Positions 30,184 to 40,147 of a DNA stretch of 64,000 nucleotides are shown here, piece by piece (the stretch's first letter is position 1; each line of letters opens with the position of its first letter). The DNA lies in NCBI GenBank assembly GCA_000687975.1, contig JIAB01000001.1:1240001-1304000 (forward strand), given 5' to 3'. The translations under genes and the position numbers were made by a program. Origin of the DNA: Lachnospiraceae bacterium AC2031 (GTDB lineage Bacteria > Bacillota > Clostridia > Lachnospirales > Lachnospiraceae). The notes under the pieces were generated by a model. It did no database searches, was not told where the DNA came from, and was given only the letters and a program-made list of their open reading frames with translations.

Positions 30184-31800
30184 TTACTTCTTCTCTGACT
30201 TAAGTGTCGGGAAGAGGAGTACATCTCTGATAGCTGGGCTGTCTGTCATAAGCATAACAAGTCTATCGATTCCGTATCCGATTCCTCCTGTAGGTGGCAT
30301 ACCTACTTCAAGTGCGTTGAGGAAGTCCTCATCTGTGTGGTTAGCTTCATCATCACCAGCATCTGCAAGTGCATCCTGTGCTGCAAATCTTTCTCTCTGA
30401 TCGATTGGATCATTAAGCTCTGAATATGCGTTACACATCTCCCAACCATTCATGAACATCTCAAATCTCTCAACGTAGTTTGGATCTTCTGGCTTCTTCT
30501 TTGTAAGTGGAGATATCTCTATTGGATGATCCATAACGAATGTAGGCTGGATCAGGTGCTCTTCTACATATGTTTCGAAGAAGAGGTTAAGGATATCACC
30601 CTTCTTGTGGAAATCTTCGAACTCGATATGATGCTCCTTTGCAAGTGCACGAGCCGCATCAAGATCAGCAACTTCGTTCCAATCAACACCGCTGTACTTC
30701 TTAACAGCGTCAACCATAGTAATTCTCTCAAATGGCTTTCCAAGGTCCATCTCAACTCCCTGGTAAGTAATGGTTGTTGATCCATTAACCTCCTGAGCAA
30801 TGTGACGGAACATGTTCTCTGTAAGATCCATCATGCCATGATAATCTGTGAATGCCTGGTAGAGCTCCATAAGTGTGAACTCTGGGTTATGACGTGTATC
30901 AACACCCTCGTTACGGAATACTCGACCGATCTCGTATACTCTCTCCATACCACCAACGATAAGTCTCTTAAGGTAAAGCTCAAGAGATATACGAAGCTTA
31001 AGGTCTTCATCAAGAGCATTGAAATGTGTCTCGAATGGACGAGCTGCCGCACCACCTGCATTTGATACAAGCATAGGTGTCTCAACTTCCATGAATCCCT
31101 GATCATCCAGGAATCTTCTGATAGTTGATATGATCTTAGATCTCTTAATAAATGTTTCCTTTACATCAGCATTCATTATAAGATCTACATATCTCTGACG
31201 ATATCTGATATCTGTATTTGTAAGTCCGTGGAACTTCTCTGGAAGAATCTGAAGTGACTTTGAAAGAAGTGTTACTGTGTCAGCATGAACTGATACTTCA
31301 CCCATCATTGTACGGAATACATATCCTGTTACACCGATGATATCACCAACATCCAGTTTCTTGAAATCTGCATAATCATCTGTTCCAAGCTCATCTCTTG
31401 AAACAAATACCTGAATGTTTCCGCTCTTATCCTGAATATTACAGAATGAAGCCTTACCCATAACACGCTTTGACATCATTCTACCTGCGATGCTTACCTT
31501 TATAGGATTTGCATCCATGATAGCACGTCTCTCGTTATAAGCTTCTGTCTTAACAGCCTTTGCTTCTTCAGGCTCCATGCCCTCTGTATCAGGCATATCC
31601 TTTCCAACAAGAAGCTTCTCTTCTAAAGCAATATATTCCTGTCTTGCCTGTTCTGTATGATAAGTCTGATCATACTTTGTGATCACAAATGGATCCTTTC
31701 CAGCTTCCTGAAGATTAGCCAGCTTCTCACGACGAACCTTAAGAAGCTGATTTATATCCTGCTGCTGACCCTGTCCATTGTTCTTGTTCTGATCTCCCAT
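30184..31800 (-). CDS. lysS: Lysyl-tRNA synthetase, class II
   Basis: 538 residues. An N-terminal OB-fold binds the anticodon. Class II motif 2 (YEIGRVFRNEGVDTRHNPEF) and motif 3 (GIGYGIDRLVMLMTDSPAIR) are intact. The N-terminus has a Gln/Asn-rich extension (MGDQNKNNGQGQQQ). GAGGAAAAG ribosome site. Directly downstream of greA, whose terminator lies between. Confidence 0.98.
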   Translation of the reverse strand: MGDQNKNNGQGQQQDINQLLKVRREKLANLQEAGKDPFVITKYDQTYHTEQARQEYIALEEKLLVGKDMPDTEGMEPEEAKAVKTEAYNERRAIMDANPIKVSIAGRMMSKRVMGKASFCNIQDKSGNIQVFVSRDELGTDDYADFKKLDVGDIIGVTGYVFRTMMGEVSVHADTVTLLSKSLQILPEKFHGLTNTDIRYRQRYVDLIMNADVKETFIKRSKIISTIRRFLDDQGFMEVETPMLVSNAGGAAARPFETHFNALDEDLKLRISLELYLKRLIVGGMERVYEIGRVFRNEGVDTRHNPEFTLMELYQAFTDYHGMMDLTENMFRHIAQEVNGSTTITYQGVEMDLGKPFERITMVDAVKKYSGVDWNEVADLDAARALAKEHHIEFEDFHKKGDILNLFFETYVEEHLIQPTFVMDHPIEISPLTKKKPEDPNYVERFEMFMNGWEMCNAYSELNDPIDQRERFAAQDALADAGDDEANHTDEDFLNALEVGMPPTGGIGYGIDRLVMLMTDSPAIRDVLLFPTLKSEKK

Positions 31801-31871
31801 GTTCTTTTCCTCTCAAATATCATTTTATTTCATCAGAAAGGTAGCCTCTACCCTTCATACCGATATGCATA

Positions 31872-31902
31872 CAAAAACCGCCGAAGATTAACTCCGGCGG
31901 CA
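31872..31902 (-). terminator. Terminator between greA and lysS
   Basis: GCCGCCGGAG...CTTCGGCGG followed by TTTTTG, a strong GC stem just after the greA stop. Confidence 0.9.
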
Positions 31903-31915
31903 ATTAGTCAATGAA

Positions 31916-32407
31916 TTACTTGTTCTTATCTCTCTTGAAATCAAGAATCTTATAACTGTATCTACCATTTGGAGCATCTACTGTAATAACCTGACCTACC
32001 TTAGAACCGATAAGTTTTGATCCAATTGGTGATTCAACTGATATCTTTCCAGCAAGGATGTTAGCACCTGTTGAACTGGATATCTTGTAGGTGAACTCCT
32101 TCTTGGATTCCATATCTACAAAATGAACTGTACATCCAATAAATACAGACTCAGTATCAAGATTGGACTCATCGATTACTTCAACATGTTTTAAGATATC
32201 TTCAAGTTCAGCAATACGTGACTCTATATCTCTCTGCTCATCCTTAGCAGCATCATACTCAGCGTTCTCTGATAAGTCTCCCTGTTCACGAGCTTCTTTA
32301 ATCTTCTCCGCAATCTCTTTACGTCGATTATTTTTAAGTTCTGATAACTCGTCCTCAAGGTTTTTTAACTCTTCATAGGTAATCTGTTTCTTCTTATCTT
32401 CCATCAT
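31916..32407 (-). CDS. greA: Transcription elongation factor GreA
   Basis: 163 residues (or 162 from the second ATG). N-terminal coiled coil with REQGDLSENAEYDAAKDEQ, whose acidic tip enters RNA polymerase to trigger transcript cleavage, then an FKBP-like C-terminal domain (VESPIGSKLIGSKVGQVITV). AAAGGA ribosome site. Typical full length. Confidence 0.97.
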   Translation of the reverse strand: MMEDKKKQITYEELKNLEDELSELKNNRRKEIAEKIKEAREQGDLSENAEYDAAKDEQRDIESRIAELEDILKHVEVIDESNLDTESVFIGCTVHFVDMESKKEFTYKISSSTGANILAGKISVESPIGSKLIGSKVGQVITVDAPNGRYSYKILDFKRDKNK

Positions 32408-32457
32408 AGATTCCTTTCAGATATTATTTCGACAATTAATTCAACAAAATGTCTTAG

Positions 32458-32541
32458 TGCAGATGACGGGACTTGAACCCGTACCCACTAATGCGGACAT
32501 GAACCTGAATCATGCGCGTATACCAATTCCGCCACATCTGC
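32458..32541 (-). tRNA. tRNA-Leu(CAG)
   Basis: Acceptor GCAGATG/CATCTGC, anticodon stem CATGA/TCATG with loop TTCAGGT, long variable arm, T-loop TTCAAGT. This solitary, fully canonical Leu gene contrasts with the odd Leu(TAA) in the array. Confidence 0.94.
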
Positions 32542-32622
32542 TTATCATAGCCACTGCGCCATAGTTTAACATCAATATCTTTCGATGTCAACAGAACAGT
32601 GGCTATACATATTCTTTATAAA

Positions 32623-33813
32623 TTATTCTTCTTCAGTGTCTTTTTCTGTAGTCTTTTCTGTATCCTCTTCTGTAGTACCATAGTCATCTACAAGACCATC
32701 TGACTCTGAAGCATCATCCTCTGTAGCATCTGTCTCAGTAGCTTCAACTGCTACAGCATTCTCATATACAAAGTCAAATACCTTTGAGTAAAGAACTTCG
32801 TAGTAATAATCCTCATCCTTGAAGCCATACTGCTGGCTAAGTGTTTCCTTATCTGTAAGACCTGTCTGTGCAAGGAGATCCTGAACCTTCTGGTCTGCTT
32901 CTTCTTCAGAAACACTGATACCCTCAGCATCAGCTATAGCAACAACGATCATCTTCTCTCTGATATATGTCTCAACAGACTCCTTGATGTTCTCCTTGAA
33001 GCTATCAAGATCATAACCGTAGTTTGAAAGATATGTATTGATATCAACTCCGTTAGCTTCTGCTTCCTGCTGAACATTGTCCATAACCATCTGGATACGG
33101 TCATTTACTTCAGTTTCAGGATATTCACTAACAGTACAAGAATCGATCACCTTACTAAATACTGTGTTCTTGTCAGTAGAAAGATCTGATTCAGCTGCCT
33201 GAGTCTCATACTCTTCTCTCTTAGCTGTCTCAAATTCTTCTGTTGTCGCATAATCAGTAGCACTTGCAACAAGAACATCATTATATTCTGGCTCAACATT
33301 CTCTACTATATAGTTGAGTGTTGTTTCAAACTTTGCATCCTTACCTGCAAGGTCTTCGTTACCATAGTCCTCTGGGAATGTAACATTTACATCAAATGCA
33401 TCTCCAGGACTGTGACCGCAGATCTGATCTTCAAAGTCATCAATGAAGCTGTTTGATCCAAGAACAAGGTCATATCCTGCTCCCTGTGAATCTCCACCAT
33501 CAAATGCCTCATCATCAATGTAACCAACAAAATCAATATTTACTGTATCACCCATTGTAGCGATACCTTCTGTAATCTGATTCTGTGTAGTATTCATTGA
33601 AATAAGATTCTGAATATCGTACTGAATATAATCATCTGTAATTTCTGTGTGAGTTGGAGTATATTCTACACCCTTATATGTACCAAGTGTTACATACTTG
33701 ATATAGTTATCCTTCATCTCATCAATAGCACCCTTATCCTTCTTTCCACATCCAGACATAAGGGAAAGAATCATAACAGCAATAAGGATAGCGCTAAGCT
33801 TTCTGAACTTCAT
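32623..33813 (-). CDS. Lipoprotein trigger-factor-like peptidyl-prolyl isomerase
   Basis: 396 residues. Signal peptide ending in the lipobox LMSGC (Cys 22), so it is exported and lipid anchored. An FKBP-type domain (~85-165: GDTVNIDFVGYIDDEAFDGG ... GSNSFIDDFEDQICG ... VTFPEDYG) is followed by a helical trigger-factor C-terminal chaperone region. The N-terminal ribosome-binding domain of cytoplasmic trigger factor is replaced by the signal and a short linker. An acidic Thr/Glu/Asp tail ends the protein. Likely folds secreted proteins outside the membrane. AAAGGAG ribosome site. Confidence 0.88.
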   Translation of the reverse strand: MKFRKLSAILIAVMILSLMSGCGKKDKGAIDEMKDNYIKYVTLGTYKGVEYTPTHTEITDDYIQYDIQNLISMNTTQNQITEGIATMGDTVNIDFVGYIDDEAFDGGDSQGAGYDLVLGSNSFIDDFEDQICGHSPGDAFDVNVTFPEDYGNEDLAGKDAKFETTLNYIVENVEPEYNDVLVASATDYATTEEFETAKREEYETQAAESDLSTDKNTVFSKVIDSCTVSEYPETEVNDRIQMVMDNVQQEAEANGVDINTYLSNYGYDLDSFKENIKESVETYIREKMIVVAIADAEGISVSEEEADQKVQDLLAQTGLTDKETLSQQYGFKDEDYYYEVLYSKVFDFVYENAVAVEATETDATEDDASESDGLVDDYGTTEEDTEKTTEKDTEEE

Positions 33814-33941
33814 AATAAAGCTCCTTTCAATTCCTTAGTGTTTTATCTTGCTAATCTAGTTAATTTTCCAACTGTATGATAATACCATACAAACTTTTAA
33901 AAATAAAGCATAAATTTATGATTGTTCACCAAATAACCACA

Positions 33942-35150
33942 TTACTCCTCTTCAAAATTAAGTGTAGCTACATTTAGAACCTCTGTATCACCACTGAGAT
34001 TTTTATAAACATAAACGATTGTCCAGTAGTCTTTTGAATCAGCAGATTGTTCTTTTGTCCTGCAGAGTATTGCGTAATTTGTTCCTGATACTACCTGTGA
34101 TCCCATAACTAAAGTTGGTGCATAGGATATATCTTCAGACTCACTAAGTGCTTCATCAATTGCCGTTTTTAGCTCATCATCCAATGTATAATCATCCGCT
34201 ATTTCCCAGGCTCCAACTAATGCCCCTCCAGACGCCGGTCCGACTTGAACTGTATCTCTGTCTGAGGATTCAGAAAGGATGATACTTGGAGCATTTACAA
34301 GGGATGCTTTTCCATTTAAATCTTCATTTATATATACAACAGACCAAAACTCTGTGCCAGTATCCTCTGTTGCTTTACATAGATATGCGGTATTAGTGCC
34401 TGTTGTCACAGTTTTAAAGCCGAGATATGCAACCGGAGTATAATAAAGACCCGAGAATGACTCAAGTGCCTCATCAAATACGCCTTGTTGTTCTGCAGTT
34501 ACTTCAACATCAGAAGATATTTTCCAGCCACCTGCCAGAGCAAACTCCCAATTATTATTGACTCCCAAATAGTTATTGCTATTTCCATAGTTAGCATTAT
34601 TATTCTTAGCATCACTGTCTTCAGCATCTCTACTTGCTTCAGTAGTTGACTCAGCAACATCGTCATCACTATACATATCAGCTGCACTTTCCACATCCTC
34701 AGCAACCGCCGATTCCTCGTTTGAATAAGTATTTCCCTTCGATTTATTATTTTCTGTAGCCGAACTTGACTGAGAGGTAGACGCTGCACTGGAAGAATTA
34801 TCAGCTGCTGCTGTTGTTGCTTCCATGCTAGATGATGTATCTGAAGGTGCTCCGCTAAATCCCTTAAACATTCCTGCACTCATTGCAAGTAAAAGTACCG
34901 CAGCTGCAGCCGCAAGAGTTGAGATTGTAACAACAACTCTACGAACCTTACCGCGAGTTTTCCCTGTTTCATATTTTGAATAAAATGAATTATCTTCAGT
35001 TTCTGCAGTTTCTTCTTTATATAAACTAGAAGCTTTTATTTCCTTCTCAGCTTCTACCTTCTTCTCTTCCTCGTGCACCTTGTTAAGAGTCTTAAGGATA
35101 AGATCCTCAGGGGCATGTATGTTATTCAGTTCTTCTTTATAGCTTGACAT
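33942..35150 (-). CDS. Probable anti-sigma factor, membrane anchored, with two extracellular repeats
   Basis: 402 residues. A short cytoplasmic N-terminus (HAPEDLILKTLNKVHEEEKK) is typical of ECF anti-sigma proteins. One membrane helix (~73-95, Ala/Leu rich) leads to a Ser/Ala/Thr-rich linker and two ~100-residue repeats: GGWKISSDVEVT...TPVAYLGFKTVTTGTNTAYLC and GAWEIADDYTLD...APTLVMGSQVVSGTNYAILC. It starts one base after the sigma-factor stop, which is the standard sigma/anti-sigma arrangement. The repeats may sense an envelope signal; inference. Confidence 0.78.
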   Translation of the reverse strand: MSSYKEELNNIHAPEDLILKTLNKVHEEEKKVEAEKEIKASSLYKEETAETEDNSFYSKYETGKTRGKVRRVVVTISTLAAAAAVLLLAMSAGMFKGFSGAPSDTSSSMEATTAAADNSSSAASTSQSSSATENNKSKGNTYSNEESAVAEDVESAADMYSDDDVAESTTEASRDAEDSDAKNNNANYGNSNNYLGVNNNWEFALAGGWKISSDVEVTAEQQGVFDEALESFSGLYYTPVAYLGFKTVTTGTNTAYLCKATEDTGTEFWSVVYINEDLNGKASLVNAPSIILSESSDRDTVQVGPASGGALVGAWEIADDYTLDDELKTAIDEALSESEDISYAPTLVMGSQVVSGTNYAILCRTKEQSADSKDYWTIVYVYKNLSGDTEVLNVATLNFEEE

Positions 35151-35151
35151 A

Positions 35152-35685
35152 TTATATACCCCCTTTCAAAGATTTACTTAAGATATCCTTGGCTCGCCGC
35201 AGCCGTGTTTTGACCGTGGCCTCATTGATTCCTAACATGTGCGATATATCAACAAGCTTCATATCTTCATAATAATGAAGATGTATTACTTCTCTATATT
35301 TCTGCGGCAGCTCCCTGACTTTTTCAAGGATTCCCTCCGCTCTTTCGTTTTCGAGGAAAACATCTTCTGGACTGGAATCCGAATCCTCATCCGGTGGAGT
35401 CCATTCCGTATCCTCGTCATCTGTAGTATCTAAGCTGACATTTTTCTTCCAGGAACTTCCTTCAATTCGCCTGGATTCATTTATGGTCACCCTTATCAGC
35501 CAGTTCTTCAGATGTTCTTCATCTTCGATTCTGTCCTTATACCTGACCAGTTTTACAAACACTTCCTGGAATACATCTTCAGCGTCTTGATTCACCCTGG
35601 TGTTTGCAACAGCTAGCCGGTATACCATGTCTGCGTACTTGCGGACCGCCTGATCCACATCCACAGAAAATAACGTACTACCCAT
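35152..35685 (-). CDS. ECF-type RNA polymerase sigma factor
   Basis: 177 residues from MGSTLFSVDVDQAVRKY. A longer frame starts at TTG but overlaps a GGGAGG and is unlikely. Region 2: YADMVYRLAVANTRVNQDAE then DVFQEVFVKLVRYKD; region 4: LPQKYREVIHLHYYEDMKLV and IAEML-like HMLGINEATVKTRLRRAKD. It directs polymerase to stress or envelope regulons in known relatives. The downstream anti-sigma gene is coupled. An acidic linker (DTTDDEDTEWTPPDEDSDSS) lies between the domains. Confidence 0.9.
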   Translation of the reverse strand: MGSTLFSVDVDQAVRKYADMVYRLAVANTRVNQDAEDVFQEVFVKLVRYKDRIEDEEHLKNWLIRVTINESRRIEGSSWKKNVSLDTTDDEDTEWTPPDEDSDSSPEDVFLENERAEGILEKVRELPQKYREVIHLHYYEDMKLVDISHMLGINEATVKTRLRRAKDILSKSLKGGI

Positions 35686-35852
35686 ACTGTCACCATACTC
35701 ATCTTTCTTAACTTTTAACCATTTATTACATAAACGAACCTCCCTCAAATGGGTAGCCTGGGGTTTACCTCTTATATATATAACCCGACTAGTCCGAGGA
35801 AGGTTTCATTTATTTATACATTATTACGACATAAGTGTCAAAATTCATAAGA

Positions 35853-38800
35853 TCAGTCACCGAACTTGAATACCAGTTCTCGCTCAATCTCTTCGTCATT
35901 AACTACAATTCTGCATCTACCATTTACTATAGTAATATCTTCATTCTTGGCAAATGTCTCGCGGCCGATAGTATTAAAGACTTTAACTCTTGTATCAACA
36001 CCAATCAGATCAATAACAGTTTCACCCTTCGCGCCACCGAAGGCCAGTGCATTCTCACCTGCATTGGTCACTCTCACAGATGCCATACTGATATCCAGTT
36101 TAGTCTCGCCAGCCAGACTTCCCAGTGCTGTACATGTATCTGCGTTAATACATAGATCGACCAGCGAATTATATATCTTAACAAAGGATGTCTTTCCATT
36201 TAATGATCCAAGACCAACAACCTCTCGTCCATCGACCAGCCCCTTAAAGGAACAATCTGAAATGCTGACAGACGTATTCTTTTCAAGAGAACCAACCACA
36301 GCAAGTCTTGTTCCCGAAAGATCAACCTCTATTCCGCACTGAGTAATCGATACTTCTGAATCCTCATACAAGGAACCAACTACAACACACTCGGTACTGT
36401 TGCCCTCAAAATTAAAGGAACCGCCTTTGATCATTATATTACCGCCAAGACCTGAGCCAATAAATGTTCCCTTAGTTCCATTTGCAGTAATAGTTAGATT
36501 TCCAGACTCACTAAGATAGATGGCTCCATGTTTAGACTGATGATCATTACCTATTCCATAGAACTCTTGATTTGTCAGTTCTATCTTTAAGCTTCCAGAA
36601 CCTTCTAATTCGAACTCTGCCGTATCAGGAACCATGATTCCTGTATTATGAAGAATATTGGAGCCCTCAACAATAAGCGTAACATCCGAATTCTCACCAA
36701 GTTCAATACAAGGTCTGTTCTTTATATTTGAGAAGTAAACATTCTCCAGAGTAATCCTTCCGGAGTAATCCGCCTCAACCCTGAGATGCATATCCGTCTT
36801 TAATGAAGGAAGTCCAACTATGGTGATATCATTATATACCATGTCCTCTTTGCCGATCACTATGTCAGAATACCCTTCCTTCATAAGGGTCATCAGAGAT
36901 ACTCTGTTGGTCTTTCCAGCAACATATACATTCTTGGACTTACCATCAATTCGTTCCTGATAATATGTTTTGATCTCATTTATTATCTTCTCATCGATTC
37001 TTCCGATCAACTCCGCCGACGGACGACCTGTATAGAATCCTTGTATCAGATCCGCTCCCAGATGAATAACCTGACTAAGTTCCTCTGTAGTCTCAACTCC
37101 CTCAGCAAGCGCCATTATGTCATTGTTGTGGCAGAAATCAATTATCTCCCTGACAAAATGCTGCTTCTGCGGTTTGTTCTGAATCTCACTGAGAAGGGAC
37201 CTGTCTATCTTTACATAGTTAGGCATGTATCTGAGCAGGTTGCTGATATTTGAATATCCGGTACCATAATCATCAACAGCAATATCTACATCTATGCTTT
37301 CAAAGAATTTTTTGAGCTCATCAAGATTTGTATCATCCAGCTCTGCTTCTTCAGTAAGCTCTACGACAACGCTTTCATGACAGGCTTTCAGCTTTCTGGT
37401 TATCTCTTCCAGATCATCAACTTTAACGCCAGGTATACTGTTGATAAAGACCTTCGCGTCGCCTATCACATCCTTCTTTTCTGCAATTATATTCAAAACA
37501 TTATTAAAGGTTGCACTCTCTATATCCGGGAATCTATCCTGCATACTTGCATACTTAAGAATCGTAAGCGGAGATAGTTTTCTCTCAGTATTGGATCTCA
37601 TAAGTGCTTCGTAAGAGAATATACTTCCATCCTTGGCTCTTACTATCGGTTGGAAATGGTATTTAAAGCGGTTGTTATCGATGATATCAGTAACAAGCGC
37701 ATAATCATTCTTTTCTTCTGGAGAAAGGCTGTCATACCTTGCATCAAACTTATCAAACTTTGATGCTTTAGCAGACTTAACCTCTTCTTCAAGCGCTTTC
37801 ACTGTCATATTCTTTTTAAGGTTATCAAAACCGAAGGAAACCGCCTTTATCCATCTGCGGTATACATCATCATAACATCTGGCTGTATCACCATAGCTGA
37901 CAACGCCATATCCATAACACCTATCCTCAAAGAATACAGGCGTGAAGAAAAATGCTCTAGGCTTATCCCGATACTCTAAAAGATCAGGTAACATTTCCTT
38001 CTTATCAAAGGTTTCATCAAGACCAACCATATCCCCCAGCTGATCCTTGCTATATTTGATGGCGTAGATCATCTCGTCGCTATAGCCATCATTTCTCCGA
38101 GGTTCCTTTTGTCCCAGCTGGAGAATCTCCTTACATAGGCATAATGAAAAGCTCTCTGCCTCTTCGATCTGATAAGCATAGGAATAAACTGTTCCAATAT
38201 AATCCAGTATGTCATTCTGAATCATAAGATTCTCGAAGATAACATTATTGATGGAGCCAAAGCCCTCTTCAGAGATTTCTGTTCCCCAGGTTTTTCTTCT
38301 AATGTTGCAGCCTGACTCAGCCATCCCTTTACAGCCGCAGGTTTCACCATAAATAATTTCAGCCTCTCCAGTGAATTCAGAAGGCTTTTTTCCAGCTTTT
38401 ATATCTCTAAGCGCATCCACCGCATAACATCCCAGTTCAAAAGCTGGTGCCTCATAAGAGGTAAGAATCTTCGGGCTGGTTTTGCCTTCTTCAGTAGAGT
38501 CACATCCAACAACCAGAATATCCTCAGGAACTTTGATTCCTTTCTTTTCAAAGGACTTACATACTCCGATTGCCATCTGGTCATTTGCACATATTATTGC
38601 TTCTGGAAGCTTCTTTCCTGAAGACATCAGATTTTCCGCGCACTGTTCACCACTCTGATACCAGAAATCACCTTCGATGATCCTATCTTCTGGAACTTCA
38701 AGGCCATGCCTCTCCATAGACTCTCTAAATCCAGCCAGTCTCTGAAGCGAATGACGATGTTTCTTCTTTCCAGTGAGGAAAGCTATATCTTTTACTCCAT

Positions 38801-39194
38801 GATCTTCAATAAGATGATTTGTCAGTTTTAATACAGGAGTATAACAATCAATAAATACAGAATCATAATACTTGCTGTCCATATCAACTACCAGCACAGC
38901 GCCTTCATAGCATTCATGAAGCTTTTCTTCCATCTTTTCAGCTACACCTGCTGTCTGAAGGGTATCTTTTAGAATAAGGATTCCATCAAAAAAATCAGGA
39001 TTAAGAAGAGAGAAGATATTGGTTTCACCCATCTCTCTATCTATCGTATCCTGATACTTTTTATACATAGAAAATACAGCGACATCTCTACCCAGAGCAA
39101 ATGCCTGCTTTGTAAACCCTGTAATAAAACGACTCTGAAAATTTTCATCAGCCTGTCCTACCAAAAGAGCAAGCCTTTTCCTTTTCTTTGCCAT
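35853..39194 (-). CDS. Giant EAL-domain protein with LacI-like sensor and beta-helix tail
   Basis: 1113 residues, no signal or TM. Residues ~1-285: periplasmic-binding/LacI-type sensor fold lacking a DNA-binding helix-turn-helix (GVKDIAFLTGKKKHRHSLQR, PEAIICANDQMAIGVCK, VPEDILVVGCD). ~300-480: unassigned. ~515-760: EAL domain for c-di-GMP hydrolysis with SYEALMR, FINSIP, VVELTEE, VDDYGTGYS, VKIDRSL, ALAEGVE and LIQGFY, so the catalytic residues appear intact. ~780-1113: short repeated strands (GSLEKNTSVSISDCSF, VGSLYEDSEVSITQCG) as in a parallel beta-helix. A cytosolic ligand-controlled phosphodiesterase is inferred. GGGGT ribosome site. Confidence 0.88.
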   Translation of the reverse strand: MAKKRKRLALLVGQADENFQSRFITGFTKQAFALGRDVAVFSMYKKYQDTIDREMGETNIFSLLNPDFFDGILILKDTLQTAGVAEKMEEKLHECYEGAVLVVDMDSKYYDSVFIDCYTPVLKLTNHLIEDHGVKDIAFLTGKKKHRHSLQRLAGFRESMERHGLEVPEDRIIEGDFWYQSGEQCAENLMSSGKKLPEAIICANDQMAIGVCKSFEKKGIKVPEDILVVGCDSTEEGKTSPKILTSYEAPAFELGCYAVDALRDIKAGKKPSEFTGEAEIIYGETCGCKGMAESGCNIRRKTWGTEISEEGFGSINNVIFENLMIQNDILDYIGTVYSYAYQIEEAESFSLCLCKEILQLGQKEPRRNDGYSDEMIYAIKYSKDQLGDMVGLDETFDKKEMLPDLLEYRDKPRAFFFTPVFFEDRCYGYGVVSYGDTARCYDDVYRRWIKAVSFGFDNLKKNMTVKALEEEVKSAKASKFDKFDARYDSLSPEEKNDYALVTDIIDNNRFKYHFQPIVRAKDGSIFSYEALMRSNTERKLSPLTILKYASMQDRFPDIESATFNNVLNIIAEKKDVIGDAKVFINSIPGVKVDDLEEITRKLKACHESVVVELTEEAELDDTNLDELKKFFESIDVDIAVDDYGTGYSNISNLLRYMPNYVKIDRSLLSEIQNKPQKQHFVREIIDFCHNNDIMALAEGVETTEELSQVIHLGADLIQGFYTGRPSAELIGRIDEKIINEIKTYYQERIDGKSKNVYVAGKTNRVSLMTLMKEGYSDIVIGKEDMVYNDITIVGLPSLKTDMHLRVEADYSGRITLENVYFSNIKNRPCIELGENSDVTLIVEGSNILHNTGIMVPDTAEFELEGSGSLKIELTNQEFYGIGNDHQSKHGAIYLSESGNLTITANGTKGTFIGSGLGGNIMIKGGSFNFEGNSTECVVVGSLYEDSEVSITQCGIEVDLSGTRLAVVGSLEKNTSVSISDCSFKGLVDGREVVGLGSLNGKTSFVKIYNSLVDLCINADTCTALGSLAGETKLDISMASVRVTNAGENALAFGGAKGETVIDLIGVDTRVKVFNTIGRETFAKNEDITIVNGRCRIVVNDEEIERELVFKFGD

Positions 39195-39278
39195 ATATTT
39201 TACCCCATAATAAGTTTTAAATACCCCTTTAATATTTTACCATTTTAGATAACATTTATCCACCTTTACCTGTGTCTT

Positions 39279-40130
39279 TTATATAAACATTGCCGCAATG
39301 AAGAGTCCCACAAAGCCAAATGCAGCACTGGCCGCATTAGCAGCTATCGAATAGAAAAGGTTGCGTTTATGATGCACTGTGCCATCTTTATATTTGATCG
39401 TAAACAGGTAGAACAAAGCTTCAACAACAAAGATAAGGCATTCCATAAGGAACGAAAAAACAATAAGGGCAATGCCACCTTTAGACATATTGGCAATCAC
39501 TATATTATATGGAATATTGGTTATAGTGTTGATCATAAAGAAGCAGATAATATTGAACTTGTTAAATGGATATCCAAATGCAGCAAGAACACCAAGCTCG
39601 ATCAGTATAGTGAGAATATAGCATATAGCTGTATAAATAACGCGTCTGGCTATTCTATTAGTTCTATACTCTGTTATCTTTCCTGAAGCCGCATCATAAG
39701 TACATACGGCGTTATACTCTTCTTTTGTAAACTCTTCACTTACCTTTACTGTTCCATCAGCGCTGATTAGAACCACCCTGAATGGATTAGGTACGCTGTA
39801 TGTAAAGTCATACACGCCCTCTTCAGTAGAGTGAAATACGTTATTACCGACAGGTGACTGAAAGAAGTGCCATCTATCATAAACAAACTCCTCCAGGTAA
39901 GCATTCACTGATTCATCAGTGACATTATCCAGCTTTAGTTCAGAATTTGTGCGGTCCTCATTAGGATAGCAATCTAAAAGCGCCACATAATAATCATCGG
40001 AAGCATTTACCACAGTAAGCTTGATGGAAGGCTTAGGCCCCATATCCGCCTTTACACTAGATCCAAATGCTATCAACAGATAGAACACTGTTACAGCTAT
40101 AAATAATACCCTAAATACCTTATCCTTCAT
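39279..40130 (-). CDS. Secreted/membrane protein with four-helix C-terminus
   Basis: 283 residues from MKDKVFRVLFIAVTV, after CAAGGAG (a longer frame reads through that site). A signal-like helix (~5-27) precedes ~135 extracytoplasmic residues (KLTVVNASDDYYVALLDCYP...). Then four helices (~165-190, ~195-215, ~220-245, ~262-283). No family known to me. It lies 17 bases after the carbonic anhydrase gene, so it is likely co-transcribed. Confidence 0.65.
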   Translation of the reverse strand: MKDKVFRVLFIAVTVFYLLIAFGSSVKADMGPKPSIKLTVVNASDDYYVALLDCYPNEDRTNSELKLDNVTDESVNAYLEEFVYDRWHFFQSPVGNNVFHSTEEGVYDFTYSVPNPFRVVLISADGTVKVSEEFTKEEYNAVCTYDAASGKITEYRTNRIARRVIYTAICYILTILIELGVLAAFGYPFNKFNIICFFMINTITNIPYNIVIANMSKGGIALIVFSFLMECLIFVVEALFYLFTIKYKDGTVHHKRNLFYSIAANAASAAFGFVGLFIAAMFI

Positions 40131-40147
40131 TATACCAACTCCTTGAT

